DNA of 64,000 nt, from contig NZ_PUQD01000008.1 in NCBI RefSeq assembly GCF_003331055.1, positions 1-64,000 of the forward strand, given 5' to 3'. Within the stretch, counting starts at the first letter, position 1. Each line of letters opens with the position of its first letter. The notes below the pieces were generated by a model. The model did not search any database. It was not told the DNA's origin and saw nothing but the letters and a program-made list of their open reading frames with translations. The position numbers were made by a program, and so were the translations under genes. This document shows, one piece after another, positions 43,067-52,800 of the stretch. Source of the stretch: Pseudomonas sp. AFG_SD02_1510_Pfu_092 (GTDB lineage Bacteria > Pseudomonadota > Gammaproteobacteria > Pseudomonadales > Pseudomonadaceae).

Positions 43067-43407
43067 TGCAGGCCGGCAAGCTCCGGCACCGCATCGACAT
43101 CGAGGAGTTCACCCCCGTTCGAGATGAAGCGACTGGCGAGTTTGGCGAGCCTGACTGGGTGCTGCGCTGGGCGAAATGCCCGGCTCGGGTTGAACCTTTG
43201 TCAGCCCGAGACCTGGTTGCCGCGAAGGCGGCCCAATCCGAGGCCACAGCGCGCATGGTGATCCGGTATCGCCAGGGCGTGCTGCCCACCATGCGGATCG
43301 TCTACCGCGGCGAGGTATACAGCATCGAAGGCCCACCCATGGAGGACGACAAGTCTGGCCTTGAGTACCTGACCATCCTAGTTTCGAAAGGGGTGAAAGA
43401 TGGCTGA
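43066..43407 (+). CDS. Phage head closure / head-tail adaptor protein
   Basis: 113 residues from MQAGKLRHRIDIEEFTPVRDEATGEF. The sequence GKLRHRI-I and a later RIVYRGEVYSIEGPPMEDDKSGLEYLTIL match the SPP1 gp16-like head-closure family, which plugs the connector after packaging. It overlaps both neighbours by a few bases in the standard head-to-tail order (gp6-like, gp16-like, gp10-like, DUF3168). Confidence 0.9.
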   Translation: MQAGKLRHRIDIEEFTPVRDEATGEFGEPDWVLRWAKCPARVEPLSARDLVAAKAAQSEATARMVIRYRQGVLPTMRIVYRGEVYSIEGPPMEDDKSGLEYLTILVSKGVKDG

Positions 43408-43882
43408 TGTTGAGTTCAACATAACCGGTTTGGATGGCTTGCTGGGAAAGCTGGACTCGCTGAGCTACGACGTTCGCCGCAAGGGTGGCCGGGCCGGACT
43501 TCGGAAGGCCGCTCAGGTGGTGATGCAGAAAGCCAAGGAAGGCGCTGAGCGCATCGACGACAAGGAAACCGGCCGCTCGATCGCTGACAACATTGCCCTC
43601 CGCTGGAACGGCAAGCTGTTCAAGCAGACCGGCGACCTCGGTTTTCGTGTCGGCGTACTGCACGGCGCCGTGCTCAAGGATGGCGGCGACCTAAGCCCGA
43701 ACTCGCCAACGCCGCACTGGCGCTTGATCGAGTTCGGTACCGAGAAGATGGCTGCCGCTCCGTTCATGCGTCCGGCCCTGGCCAACAGCATCAGCGAGGT
43801 CACCAACACATTCGTCACCGAGTACGAAAAAGCGATTGATCGCGCGATCCGGCGCGCTGCGAAGAAGGCTGCGTCCTCATGA
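43400..43882 (+). CDS. HK97 gp10-like tail-neck component
   Basis: 160 residues from MADVEFNITGLDGLLGKLDSLSYDV. The family marks are an early G-L-K---RKGGRAGLRKAAQVVMQ helix and the C-terminal HWRLIEFGTEKMAAAPFMRPAL, followed by an amphipathic helix. HK97 gp10-like proteins sit at the head-tail interface. It overlaps the DUF3168 gene by four bases. Confidence 0.92.
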   Translation: MADVEFNITGLDGLLGKLDSLSYDVRRKGGRAGLRKAAQVVMQKAKEGAERIDDKETGRSIADNIALRWNGKLFKQTGDLGFRVGVLHGAVLKDGGDLSPNSPTPHWRLIEFGTEKMAAAPFMRPALANSISEVTNTFVTEYEKAIDRAIRRAAKKAASS

Positions 43883-44247
43883 CACCACCTATTTTTCAAC
43901 TGTGCTCCCAGGCTGCCGCCGTCACGGCGCTGCTCGGCACCGGTGCTAATCTTCGGCTCTACTCGTTCGGCGAGGCTCCGCAGGATGTGGCCAAGCCGTA
44001 CGCGGTGTGGCAGCTGGTCAATGGCGAGCCAGAGAACTACCTGGCTGGCCGGCCCGATGCCGACAGCGTCACCCTGCAGATCGACGTATACGGTGTCACC
44101 GGAACCTCAGTGCGCCAGGTGCGCGATGCGATACGAGACGCCATTGAGCGGAGTGCCTACGTCACCCGCTGGGGCGGCGAGGGCCGCGACCCTGCCACAA
44201 AGAATTATCGAGCCAGCTTCGACGTGGACTGGATTGTCCTCCGGTAG
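43879..44247 (+). CDS. Tail completion protein, DUF3168 (gp17-like)
   Basis: 122 residues from MTPPIFQLCSQAAAVTALLG. The DUF3168 core is seen in YSFGEAPQDVAKPYAVWQLV, AGRPDADSVTLQIDVYG and VRQVRDAIRDAIE. Proteins of this family end the tail tube where it joins the head. A terminator-like hairpin follows it, before the tail tube gene. Confidence 0.9.
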   Translation: MTPPIFQLCSQAAAVTALLGTGANLRLYSFGEAPQDVAKPYAVWQLVNGEPENYLAGRPDADSVTLQIDVYGVTGTSVRQVRDAIRDAIERSAYVTRWGGEGRDPATKNYRASFDVDWIVLR

Positions 44248-44263
44248 CTGATCAATCCCCCAA

Positions 44264-44291
44264 TAGCCCGCCCAGTGCGGGTTTTCTTTTG
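44264..44291 (+). terminator. Hairpin with T-tract before the tail tube gene
   Basis: CCCGC-CCAGT-GCGGG followed by TTTTCTTTT. The stem is short, so it may be a partial terminator. In phage late operons such hairpins adjust the level of the abundant tail tube message relative to head genes. Confidence 0.55.
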
Positions 44292-44310
44292 CCCGCAATT
44301 GGAGAAACCC

Positions 44311-45045
44311 ATGGCGATTCTCGCTCAAGGCACCCAGATCTATGCCCTGGTGCCCAAGGTTGGCACCCCATCCCAGTTTGAAGTCATGGAAGTGGAGTGC
44401 GCGACCGCCTTCAACCCGGGCGGTAACCCTGCTGACCAAGTCGAGGTTACCTGCCTCAGCGACCGCGTTCGCAAGTACCTGCGCGGCCTGCGCACCCCTG
44501 GCCAGGCTTCGTTGACCCTGAACGTCGACCCGCGTAACGCCTCTCACGTGCGCCTCCACCAAATCTCGGAAGATGACTCGATCGAGAGCATCCGCTGGGT
44601 TGTGGGTTGGTCGGATGGTACCGACATTGCTCCGACCGTAGGCGTTGCCGGCGCACTGGCTGCGATCGAGTTGATCAATGGTGGTACTGGCTACACCTCG
44701 GCCCCGACCGTCGCGTTTTCGGGTGGGGGAGGCACTGGCGCCGCAGCAACCGCGATCATCGTGGATGGCAAGGTGGTCGGCTTCAACATCACCAATGCCG
44801 GCTCCGGCTACACCAGCGCGCCGAGCATCACCCTGACCGGTGGCGCGGGTTCCGGTGCGGCGGCCTCCGCAGTCCTAGGCGATGCGGATGATTTCGTCTT
44901 GCCCCCGACCCGCACTTGGTTCCTGTTCGACGGCTACGTCTCCGACTTCCCGTTCGACTTCGCGGCCAACGCGGCGGTTACTACAGCGGCCACCATCCAG
45001 CGTTCGGGCGGTTCTGCCTGGATCCGTAAAACCACCAACTCGTGA
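44311..45045 (+). CDS. Major tail tube protein with GYTSAP-repeat domain
   Basis: 244 residues from [21 protein letters not shown], with GGAG upstream. The N- and C-terminal parts ([22 protein letters not shown], and the [17 protein letters not shown] block) are typical of lambda gpV-like tail tube proteins. Between them, residues about 120-195 hold a glycine-rich insert with two tandem copies of a GYTSAP-type repeat ([20 protein letters not shown] and [19 protein letters not shown]). The insert probably projects from the tube surface like the Ig-like domain of gpV. Six dozen residues longer than insert-free relatives. Confidence 0.88.
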   Translation: MAILAQGTQIYALVPKVGTPSQFEVMEVECATAFNPGGNPADQVEVTCLSDRVRKYLRGLRTPGQASLTLNVDPRNASHVRLHQISEDDSIESIRWVVGWSDGTDIAPTVGVAGALAAIELINGGTGYTSAPTVAFSGGGGTGAAATAIIVDGKVVGFNITNAGSGYTSAPSITLTGGAGSGAAASAVLGDADDFVLPPTRTWFLFDGYVSDFPFDFAANAAVTTAATIQRSGGSAWIRKTTNS

Positions 45046-45053
45046 GGCAAGTG

Positions 45054-45470
45054 ATGAAGCTGACGCTCGAATCGTTGAAGAAAACCGGCTCGTTCACTGG
45101 CCGGCCCGTGGCAAAGGAAATCACTTGGCGTCAAGGCGACGAGACCTTTACCGCCACGGTGTATGTGCGCCCGTTGGGCTACCAGGCGGCGGTGAGTGAT
45201 GTTCTGGCGGCTGGCGGCAAGCAAGACAACATTGCTGGCCGTATCGCCGCGGCCATCTGCGACGAGGATGGCAACACTGTCTTCACCGCGCTCGACATCA
45301 CCCATGGCCCGCTGGACCCGGTGGAGTTGGCCAAAGACCCAGAAAGCACCAAGCGTCTGGGGGCCTTGGACGGCAACCTCACCGTCGCCCTGATGGTGGC
45401 TATCAATGAGGTGACCAACATGGGAAAGACACCGAACTCAGCGACCTCGACGAGTTCTGGCACGAGCTAG
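45054..45470 (+). CDS. Tail assembly chaperone G-like
   Basis: 138 residues from MKLTLESLKKTGSFTGRPVAKEI. This is the unframeshifted product of a lambda G/GT-type pair, a chaperone that binds the tape measure while the tail is built. Near its end the codons ATG GGA AAG contain the slippery heptamer GGGAAAG (45422-45428), the same heptamer lambda uses. The tail after that point (TPNSATSTSSGTS) is low-complexity, as expected for the rarely critical zero-frame end. Confidence 0.9.
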   Translation: MKLTLESLKKTGSFTGRPVAKEITWRQGDETFTATVYVRPLGYQAAVSDVLAAGGKQDNIAGRIAAAICDEDGNTVFTALDITHGPLDPVELAKDPESTKRLGALDGNLTVALMVAINEVTNMGKTPNSATSTSSGTS

Positions 45471-45730
45471 TCCTATGCGGCGTTGGGGGCAGGACCATTG
45501 CCGAGGCGAAAGAGCGGATCAGCATCCAGGAGTTTCGCTCTTGGATGAAGTACCGCAGCCGCCGCGGCTCCCTGCACCTTGGGATGCGCTTCGAGCGTGG
45601 TACGGCTCTGCTGGCCACGCTTTATGCGAACACCCACACAAAGGACGGCGGCTACACCGTTTACGACTTTATGCCTCACGAGTCCGCGCCTGCGCTGACG
45701 CTTGAGGAGGCCATGAAGACCTGGGCGTAG
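45054..45730 (+). CDS. Tail assembly chaperone GT, product of -1 frameshift
   Basis: A -1 slip at GGGAAAG (45422-45428) after codon 125 joins the G frame to the overlapping frame that reads DTELSDLDEFWHELVLCGVGG and ends ALTLEEAMKTWA. The fusion is 225 residues, made of 125 G residues and 100 T residues. The T frame has no plausible start codon with a ribosome-binding site near its beginning and is strongly protein-like, so it is expressed only as the fusion. GT links the tape measure to the tail tube protein in lambda-like tails. Confidence 0.85.
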
Positions 45731-45765
45731 CCGAGCTCTGAGCCAGCGATCTGCAGGAGAAAGGC

Positions 45766-48321
45766 ATGGCAAGTAAATCGCTGGGTACGCTGACCCTGGA
45801 CTTGATCGCCAAGATTGGCGGTTTCACAGGCCCGCTTGACCAGGCCAGCCGTGAATCGCAAAAGCGCATGGCTGAGATCAAGAAGTCAGCTGAAAACCTC
45901 GGCAAAGGCATCGGTGCCGCCTTTGCCGCAGTGCCGGCCATCGTCGCTGGTCTGGTCACCAGCTCGGCCATGGCGGCGAAGGAAATCACGAATCTTTCGA
46001 ACCTGGCAGGCCTCACCACCACCGAGTTCCAGCGCTACGCTGCCGGCGCTGCTTCAGTCGGAGTAGAGCAGGACAAGCTGTCTGACATCTTCAAGGATAC
46101 CAACGACAAGATCGGCGACTTTCTAGCCACTGGTGGCGGCGAGCTCAAGAACTTCTTCGAGACCGTGGCGCCAAAGGTCGGCGTGACCGCTGAACAGTTC
46201 CGCAACCTGAACAGCGCCGATGCGCTGCAGCTGTACGTGACCAGTCTGCAGAAGGCGAACGTGAGCCAGGCTCAAATGACCTTCTTCATGGAGGCGATAG
46301 CCGACGAAGCCACGGCCCTGGTGCCGCTGCTGGCTGATGGGGGCAAGAAGTTCAAGGAGTACGGGGATGCCGCGCAGCAGGCCGGCATGATCATGGACGA
46401 GCAGACCATCGGCGCTGCTCAGCAATTCAGTACAGAGCTGACGGTGATCGGCCAGTACGCCAATTCTGCGAAGACAGCCCTGGCGGCCGAGTTCATGCCG
46501 GTACTGGCCCAGCTCGCAAAAGACCTGGCCGGGACAACGAAGGAGGCCGGAGGTCTTCGGAATGTTGTTGGCGAGTTCGCCACTGATTTCATCGAGGTCA
46601 CTGCCGTTACCGCCAGCTTGGCTGACGGCATCGGGCGGACCTTCAAGGTGGTGGCCGCCGGTATTGTGAGTGGATTCTCCACAACCATGGCCTACCTGCA
46701 GAGCATCGGCGCAACGGCAAATACTTTGCTCGGCGCCGTGACCTTCGGCGACATGTCGAAGGATTTCAAGGCGAACGCTGACAAACTGACAGCGGATGCC
46801 ATTGACCATGCTCGAACAGCCAGCACCGTCATGGAGGAGGTTGCTGAGGCGTTTAACAAGCCTTGGTCTGGCGACACGATCCGCGCCTATGTGAAGGAGG
46901 CCCGCAAGGCTGCCTCCGAGCTCCCCAAAATCGTTCCGCCTGGTGGGCAAGGCGCCGGCTTCGTCGGTCAAACGGACGAGCAGAAGGCAGCTCAGAAGGC
47001 GGCTGAAGCCGCAGCCAAGAAGCTGAATCAGTCCTTCGAGACCGCTGAGGAGAACCTGAAGCGGCAGATCACGCTGATCAATACCAGCACTGACGCCCGA
47101 AAAAACGCCACCGAGGTGGCAAAGCTGCAGTTCGAAATCGAATCCGGGAAGCTGGTCGGGATCAATGCCAAGCAGCAAGAGCGCCTGAACGGTTTAGCGG
47201 CTGAGCTTGACCGGTTGCAGCAGTTGAAGAAGGCGAACGAGGACGCCGCGAAGGCCCAGGCCTTCGGCGACACGCTGTCTCAGGCGAACAGTACCGTCCG
47301 TGAAGGGTTCGACCTGGAGTTCGCCGGCGCGGGGAACGGGGACAAGCTGAAAGAGCGGCTAAAGGCTGACCTGGCCATCCAGCAGGATTACCAGAGCCAG
47401 CTGGCGGACCTGCAGAAGCAGTACAACGGCGGCGATATCAGCGAGGAGCTGTACAAGCAGGAAACCGAACTGCTACGCCAGGCGCTTGAAGAGCGCATGG
47501 AGATCCAGCAGGACTACTACGCCCGCCAGGACGAGGCGCAGAACAACTGGCTGGACGGGGTCTCATCTGCCTGGGAGAACTACCGCGATGCCGCGGTGGA
47601 TTATCAGCAGCAGGCCGCTGACTTCACTGCGAGCACCCTGGACAGCATGACCAGTGCGGTTGGAGACGGCATCGCTTCGATGATTCTGGAGTCCGAGAGC
47701 CTTGGTGATGCCTTCGGCAACGTGGCCGCTAGCATGGCCAAAAGCATCATCAACGCCTTGGCCCAAATGGCTGCAGAGTGGCTGGTTTACCAAGCGGTTC
47801 AGCTGGTGGTAGGCAAGGCAACGCAGGCCAGCGCCGTGCCCGCCTTGATCGCGAACGCTCAGGCCACCTCTTTCCAGGCTCAGCTGGCTGCGTTCGCGAG
47901 CACTGCGGCCATCCCAATTGTCGGCCCGGCGCTAGCGCCTGGCGCGGCATTCGCAGCCGCTGCGGCCACAGCGCCGATGGTCGCGGGCGTGGCCAGCGCA
48001 GCGCTTGCAGGTATGGCGCACGACGGTATCGATTCTATTCCAGAGGATGGCACCTGGTTCCTCCAGAAGGGCGAGCGGGTGACCACTGCTGAGACCAGCG
48101 CAAAGCTCGATCGGACCCTGGAAGACGTTCGCTCCAAGCAGAACGGTGGCGGGACAGTCGTCAACATCATTGGTGATCGAAGTAAAGCCGGCACGGTTGA
48201 GCGGCGAACCAATCCTGGCGGGCAGGAGGAAACTGATGTGTTTGTTGCTGACATTTGGGGTGGAGGCGAGCGCGCGCAAGCCCTTGAGGCAGCGTATGGG
48301 CTCAGGCGAAACGCGACCTAA
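45766..48321 (+). CDS. Tail tape measure protein
   Basis: 851 residues, the ruler that sets tail length; the length predicts a siphovirus tail of roughly lambda size or slightly less. The N terminus GTLTLDLIAKIGGFTGPLDQASRESQKRM and the AGLTTTEFQRYAAGAAS block match tape measure families. A long coiled-coil section covers about residues 400-600, and hydrophobic Ala/Val-rich segments around 660-760 may insert in the inner membrane during DNA entry. The C-terminal GMAHDGIDSIPEDGTWFLQKGERV is a recurrent tape-measure ending. Confidence 0.95.
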   Translation: MASKSLGTLTLDLIAKIGGFTGPLDQASRESQKRMAEIKKSAENLGKGIGAAFAAVPAIVAGLVTSSAMAAKEITNLSNLAGLTTTEFQRYAAGAASVGVEQDKLSDIFKDTNDKIGDFLATGGGELKNFFETVAPKVGVTAEQFRNLNSADALQLYVTSLQKANVSQAQMTFFMEAIADEATALVPLLADGGKKFKEYGDAAQQAGMIMDEQTIGAAQQFSTELTVIGQYANSAKTALAAEFMPVLAQLAKDLAGTTKEAGGLRNVVGEFATDFIEVTAVTASLADGIGRTFKVVAAGIVSGFSTTMAYLQSIGATANTLLGAVTFGDMSKDFKANADKLTADAIDHARTASTVMEEVAEAFNKPWSGDTIRAYVKEARKAASELPKIVPPGGQGAGFVGQTDEQKAAQKAAEAAAKKLNQSFETAEENLKRQITLINTSTDARKNATEVAKLQFEIESGKLVGINAKQQERLNGLAAELDRLQQLKKANEDAAKAQAFGDTLSQANSTVREGFDLEFAGAGNGDKLKERLKADLAIQQDYQSQLADLQKQYNGGDISEELYKQETELLRQALEERMEIQQDYYARQDEAQNNWLDGVSSAWENYRDAAVDYQQQAADFTASTLDSMTSAVGDGIASMILESESLGDAFGNVAASMAKSIINALAQMAAEWLVYQAVQLVVGKATQASAVPALIANAQATSFQAQLAAFASTAAIPIVGPALAPGAAFAAAAATAPMVAGVASAALAGMAHDGIDSIPEDGTWFLQKGERVTTAETSAKLDRTLEDVRSKQNGGGTVVNIIGDRSKAGTVERRTNPGGQEETDVFVADIWGGGERAQALEAAYGLRRNAT

Positions 48322-48333
48322 ACGGAGTGAACC

Positions 48334-48480
48334 ATGAGCACGGAAGAAGCCCCGGCGAGTCCGGGGCAGGAATTCAGCACGGATCCAGAAGCCACGGAGC
48401 CAATCGATGAGAAGGAACAGCTCCTGCAAAGGAGGCTCGCCCGAATAGAAGAGGCGCTGGGCCTCAGCCCTCTTACATAA
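48334..48480 (+). CDS. 48-residue phage protein
   Basis: A short frame from MSTEEAPASPGQEFSTDPEA to RRLARIEEALGLSPLT, with GGAGTGAACC before the ATG. The N-terminal half is acidic and disordered, the C-terminal half a charged amphipathic helix. It fills the only gap between the tape measure and the tail tip genes. Short helical proteins of this kind occur at this position in related phages; function unknown. Confidence 0.65.
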   Translation: MSTEEAPASPGQEFSTDPEATEPIDEKEQLLQRRLARIEEALGLSPLT

Positions 48481-48499
48481 CCTCAGCTGAGGATTGGCA

Positions 48500-48970
48500 A
48501 TGATTCAATACCCGGCAGAACTGCCGCTTCCTCTGCAGGATGGTTATGGGCTGACCACGGTTGATCCAATGCGAGCCACGCCGCTGGTTACAGGGCGCAC
48601 TCGCTACCGGATAGCACATAGTTATGTCCCGACCGAGGTGAAGGTGAACTTCATCTTCCGAGAGGCCCAGGCCGCCTTGTTCGAGGGCTGGTACGTGTGG
48701 GCCATCAAAAACGGGTTCGAATGGTTCGAGGTTACCCTTCAAACATCCCTAGGGTTGAAGGCCCACCTGGCGCACTTTAAGGGAATCTACCAGGGTCCAG
48801 AACTGGTACAGGGAAACATGCTCCGCTTTTCGGCAGTGTTGCAGCTGAAGGATAGGCCAGTACTCACCGAGGAGAAGTACCTCGGCGTAGCGACCGGCAT
48901 GCCGCTCGATCAGTTCAATAGCCAACTTTCGGGCAGCCTGGACAAGTGGTACACGAGGTACTTCGGATGA
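48500..48970 (+). CDS. Minor tail protein
   Basis: 156 residues from MIQYPAELPLPLQDGYGLTTVDPM, with GAGG upstream. It reads RYRIAHSYVPTEVKVNFIFREAQAALFEGWY, then LRFSAVLQLKDRPVLTEE. This is the conserved minor tail protein lying immediately before DUF1833 in siphoviruses of Pseudomonas; it corresponds in position to lambda gpM (distal tail), though sequence similarity to gpM is not evident to me. Confidence 0.75.
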   Translation: MIQYPAELPLPLQDGYGLTTVDPMRATPLVTGRTRYRIAHSYVPTEVKVNFIFREAQAALFEGWYVWAIKNGFEWFEVTLQTSLGLKAHLAHFKGIYQGPELVQGNMLRFSAVLQLKDRPVLTEEKYLGVATGMPLDQFNSQLSGSLDKWYTRYFG

Positions 48971-49446
48971 GCCTGATCGAGGAGTGCTATGCCTCGGGCA
49001 GGGGCGAACTGGTCGACACGATCGAAGCCAGGAAGGAGGGCGGCACCGTCTCCCACCTGTACTGTTCGGGATGGGAAGATCGGGTGTGCACCACCGAGGA
49101 CGGCCGCACGCTGACGTTCATCGCGATGGCCATGGACCTTGCACTGCCCAAGAACGACAACAGCGCCTTCCAGAACTTGGTGCTGGGCCTGGACAACGTG
49201 GCCGGCGAGGTGCAGGAGGTCGTTGAGGAGGCCAAGGCGGCGGACGACCGTTTCATCATCATATTCCGCCGCTACCTGGCCGAAGACCTGTCGTTCCCGC
49301 AAGAGCGGTACCGCATGACGCTGCTCAGCCGGGAGTATGAAGGCAACGTGGCGAAGCTAACCGCCGGCTTCTACGACCTGCTCAACACCAACGGCCTTCG
49401 CACGATCCTGACCACTTCCATAGCACCCGGCCTGGCGTACATCTGA
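48967..49446 (+). CDS. DUF1833 family minor tail protein
   Basis: 159 residues from MSLIEECYASGRGELVDTIE. The DUF1833 core shows GRTLTFIAMAMDLALPKNDNSAFQ, LGLDNVAGEVQEVVE and FRRYLAEDLSFPQERYRM. By position it matches lambda gpL, part of the baseplate-like tail tip. It overlaps the previous gene by four bases. Confidence 0.88.
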   Translation: MSLIEECYASGRGELVDTIEARKEGGTVSHLYCSGWEDRVCTTEDGRTLTFIAMAMDLALPKNDNSAFQNLVLGLDNVAGEVQEVVEEAKAADDRFIIIFRRYLAEDLSFPQERYRMTLLSREYEGNVAKLTAGFYDLLNTNGLRTILTTSIAPGLAYI

Positions 49447-49448
49447 CC

Positions 49449-49853
49449 ATGATCGAAAAATTCAAACGCGCCCCGTATCGCGAGGGTGCGCGGGGGCCTT
49501 TTGCCTTCGATTGCTGGGGGCTGTGTATCGCCGTGCGCCACGAAGTGTTTGGCCTTCCGTTGCTGCCCAGCCTGGGCGCCGTGGGCAAGGACAAGCTCAA
49601 GGCCAACACCGCCGCCTATCACGACCTACGCCAGGGCATGGAGGAGTGCGCTCCGGAGCCAGGAGCCATCGCCGCTGTGTTCCGCGGCGCGCTGTGCCTG
49701 CATGTTGGCGTGGTGGTGGAAAGCGAAGGTCGGCTGAAGGTGCTGGACATAAACCCCGGTGGCGCCTGCCTCCGGACAACCGGCGAGTTCGAAGCCGCTC
49801 ACCCCAAGGTGGTCTATTACCGTGATCGAGTTTTACCCGAACAAGCTGAGTGA
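49449..49853 (+). CDS. NlpC/P60-type tail tip peptidase
   Basis: 134 residues. The NlpC/P60 papain-like core has the catalytic Cys in FAFDCWGLCIAV near residue 22 and His in LCLHVGVVV near 84. It corresponds to the lambda gpK peptidase domain and may cut peptidoglycan stem peptides during DNA injection. The protein lacks the MPN/JAB domain found in some gpK proteins. It overlaps the J gene. Confidence 0.87.
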   Translation: MIEKFKRAPYREGARGPFAFDCWGLCIAVRHEVFGLPLLPSLGAVGKDKLKANTAAYHDLRQGMEECAPEPGAIAAVFRGALCLHVGVVVESEGRLKVLDINPGGACLRTTGEFEAAHPKVVYYRDRVLPEQAE

Positions 49854-52800
49854 TACGGCGCCGCTCGGCACCTGGAAGACCGACCGACGCATGTCCATCG
49901 AGGCGTGGCTGAAATCCATGGCCCCGTCGTACGAGCGCCGGGAAAGCCCGCCAATCAGCGCTGTGCTGAATGACGAGGTGATCGATCAGCGCCTGTGGCA
50001 CAAGGTGAAGTTCAAGCCTGCCGACCTTCTGCAGATCTACCGGGAGCCCAAGGGCACCGACCCGTTCTCCATCACCTTCGCGCTGTTCAAGGGCGTCCAG
50101 GCTGTCACGAAAATGCTCATGCCCAAGATGCCGGGCATGCCATCCAGCGCAGGAACCCAGCAGGGCGATCCATTGATGGATGCCAGCGCCAAGGGCAACA
50201 AGGTCAAACTGGGCGACCCGGTGCGTCAGATCGCAGGCCATCAGCGCGTCTATCCGTCGTACCTGGCCCAGCCGCGCCGGGCTTTCCTAGCGCCGCGTGA
50301 CCAGCGCGTGGAAATGCTGCTTTACATCGGCGAAGGCGCATACGACGTGCCGCTGGCGAAGATCAAGGTGGGCGAAACCCCGTTGATTTCCCTCGGTGCT
50401 GACGCCACGTTCACCATCTACCCGCCGGGCGCTGACCTTTCTGGTGATCCGGCACACATCAACTGGTTCAACGCACCAGAGGTTGGGGCTAGCTCCAGCG
50501 GATCGGCCGGCCTGGAATTGACCATGGCTACTGAGCTGACCCGGTCGTCGACGGCATCGGCGTACCAATTCGTCGGCAAAACGATCAGCGTTCCGGCGGG
50601 TTCCGGACAATTTCCGGCTGACTGGTCGAATGGCATCATTGTCCGCGTGATTGCGCCGTACACCTATACGGTGATCGATGGCGGCGCTGGGCGCGATATC
50701 ATCCGTGGCCCGCTGGAAATGCTGAAACCCACGGTGGGGATGCTGATTGAGGTTGCCGGGGCGAACGCCGGCATGTACGTGGTGAACAGCTACACGCCAT
50801 ACAGCCCAGCTGTGCCGGCGAACCCAGGTACTGCCTCGACGCTCACCGGCTCGGCGGCGCCCACTCGATACGACTTCAACGTCACCCCGCTCAGCTTCAC
50901 TCTGGTGCGTGGCGGGACCAGCTATCCGATCACGCTGAACACTGCGACCACCAACCTATCCGGTCTGGTATCGGCGCTCAATACGCAGTTCAGCGGCAAG
51001 CCGTTCCAGGCGCAGGTGAGCGGCAGCGTGCTTCGCATTGTCGAACTGACGCCGTTCGCCGGCCAGGCCATCACTGCAACGGGCGCGACCACTATCCTGG
51101 GTGCCTCACCAGTCGGGGTCACCGGCACGGCCACCACCAGCGCGATCCCCGAGCAGCCAGCCGAGATGACCCTGAACTATGACGGCGGTTCGCCGGTGGT
51201 CGGCCTTGCACTGGGTCAGGGCCAGGCAACTATCGGCCCGCGCGGGCTTCGGTACCGAATCACGGCCTTCAGCACGAGCCTGCTCGAGGTGGAGCGCCTG
51301 ACCGCATCTGGCTCCACCGACGCCGGCTGGCCTGGGTTCAATTCGATGCAGACGGTCAACGGACTGATCACCCTGGACGCATCGAACCTGCAGGGTGGTT
51401 ACCGCGGCCCGTTCGCCTGCTGTCCGGAGAACGAGAAAGTCACCATGATCGAGTGGTCGGTCACCTATGCCAATGGCCTGTGCGGCATTGGCCGGGAAGG
51501 GCAGATCTACGAAGTTCCTACCTACTATGCCTTCGAGTACCGGGACATGGATGTTGCCGGCGCCTGGACCGTCATTGAACTGATGAAGACTGGCGGCTCC
51601 TTGGATGCCCAAGGCTTCACCGACCGGGTAACCCTGCCGTATCCAATGCGCGCCGAGGCCCGGGTTCGCAAGCTGTACAAGGACCGCCCGGGGCGGATCA
51701 ACGACGAGGCCCGCGACGACGCAACCTGGACGGACCTACGCGGGCGGATGCAGAACTCGCCAACGAGCTACCCAGGCCTGACGGTGATGACCTGCAACAT
51801 TCGTGGCGGCGATCGGCTCTCGGCTCAGTCGGAAAGCCAGGTCAGCGTCGAGGCAACCCGCATTCTTCAGCTGATGGAGGGCGGTACCGGCCCAAGCCGC
51901 GACATCGTGCCGTACTGCATCCACCAGCTGAAGCAGCGCGGATACACGGATGACGACCTGGACCTGCCCGAGTGGCAGGCCTTCCACGAAATCTGCGTAG
52001 CCCGCGGCGACACCTACGACGAAACGCTGGACGCGACGATCACCGTGAAGGACATGGTGAACAACGCCCTGGCGTGCGGGTTTGGCGAACTGGTGACGTT
52101 CCGCGGTCTTCTGCGACCAGTTCGTGACAGTGTCCGGGCAGCATTCGATGTCGCCTACGGCCCGAAGACGCAGACCTACTCACCGCAGAACATGACCAAG
52201 ATGCTCAAGATCAGCGGCGCCATGCCGTCGATCAACGACTTCGACGGCGTGGATGTGGAGTTCTTCTCGCGTACCACCTGGGCGTGGGAAACGGTCGAGT
52301 GCCGCTGGCCTGGAGACTTGGGCAACAAGGTCGAGAAGATCAGGATGCCCGGCATAAGCGACAGGACCAGAGCCTGGCGTATCGGCATGCGCCGGCGCGG
52401 CCACCAAAAGTTCCGCACCGACGTTTACACCTGGGAAACCGAGATGGACGGCAGCAACAGCGGCTATCTCAGTTTTGCCGCGGTTGCCGACGACAGGCCG
52501 AAAGGGTGCCAGAGCGCGATCCTTCTGGCCTTCGAGGTGGCCGGGGCGGGAACTCTGCTGACCTCGTCCGAGCCGCTGGACTTCAGCGCCGGTGGCGAGC
52601 ATCTGATCGGTGTGCGCAAGCAGGATGGCACGCTTTCTGGGCCGTGGACCGCCACGCAGGTGGACCAGTACACGGTTCGGGTGGATGCGCTCGATTTCAC
52701 GCCCGTGGTCGACGGCCCACTCGAGCCGCCGCACATCCTGTTCGGCCCAGCCGCTCGATGGGCATACCCAACCCTGATCACCAGCTCTGACCCCGCAAAC

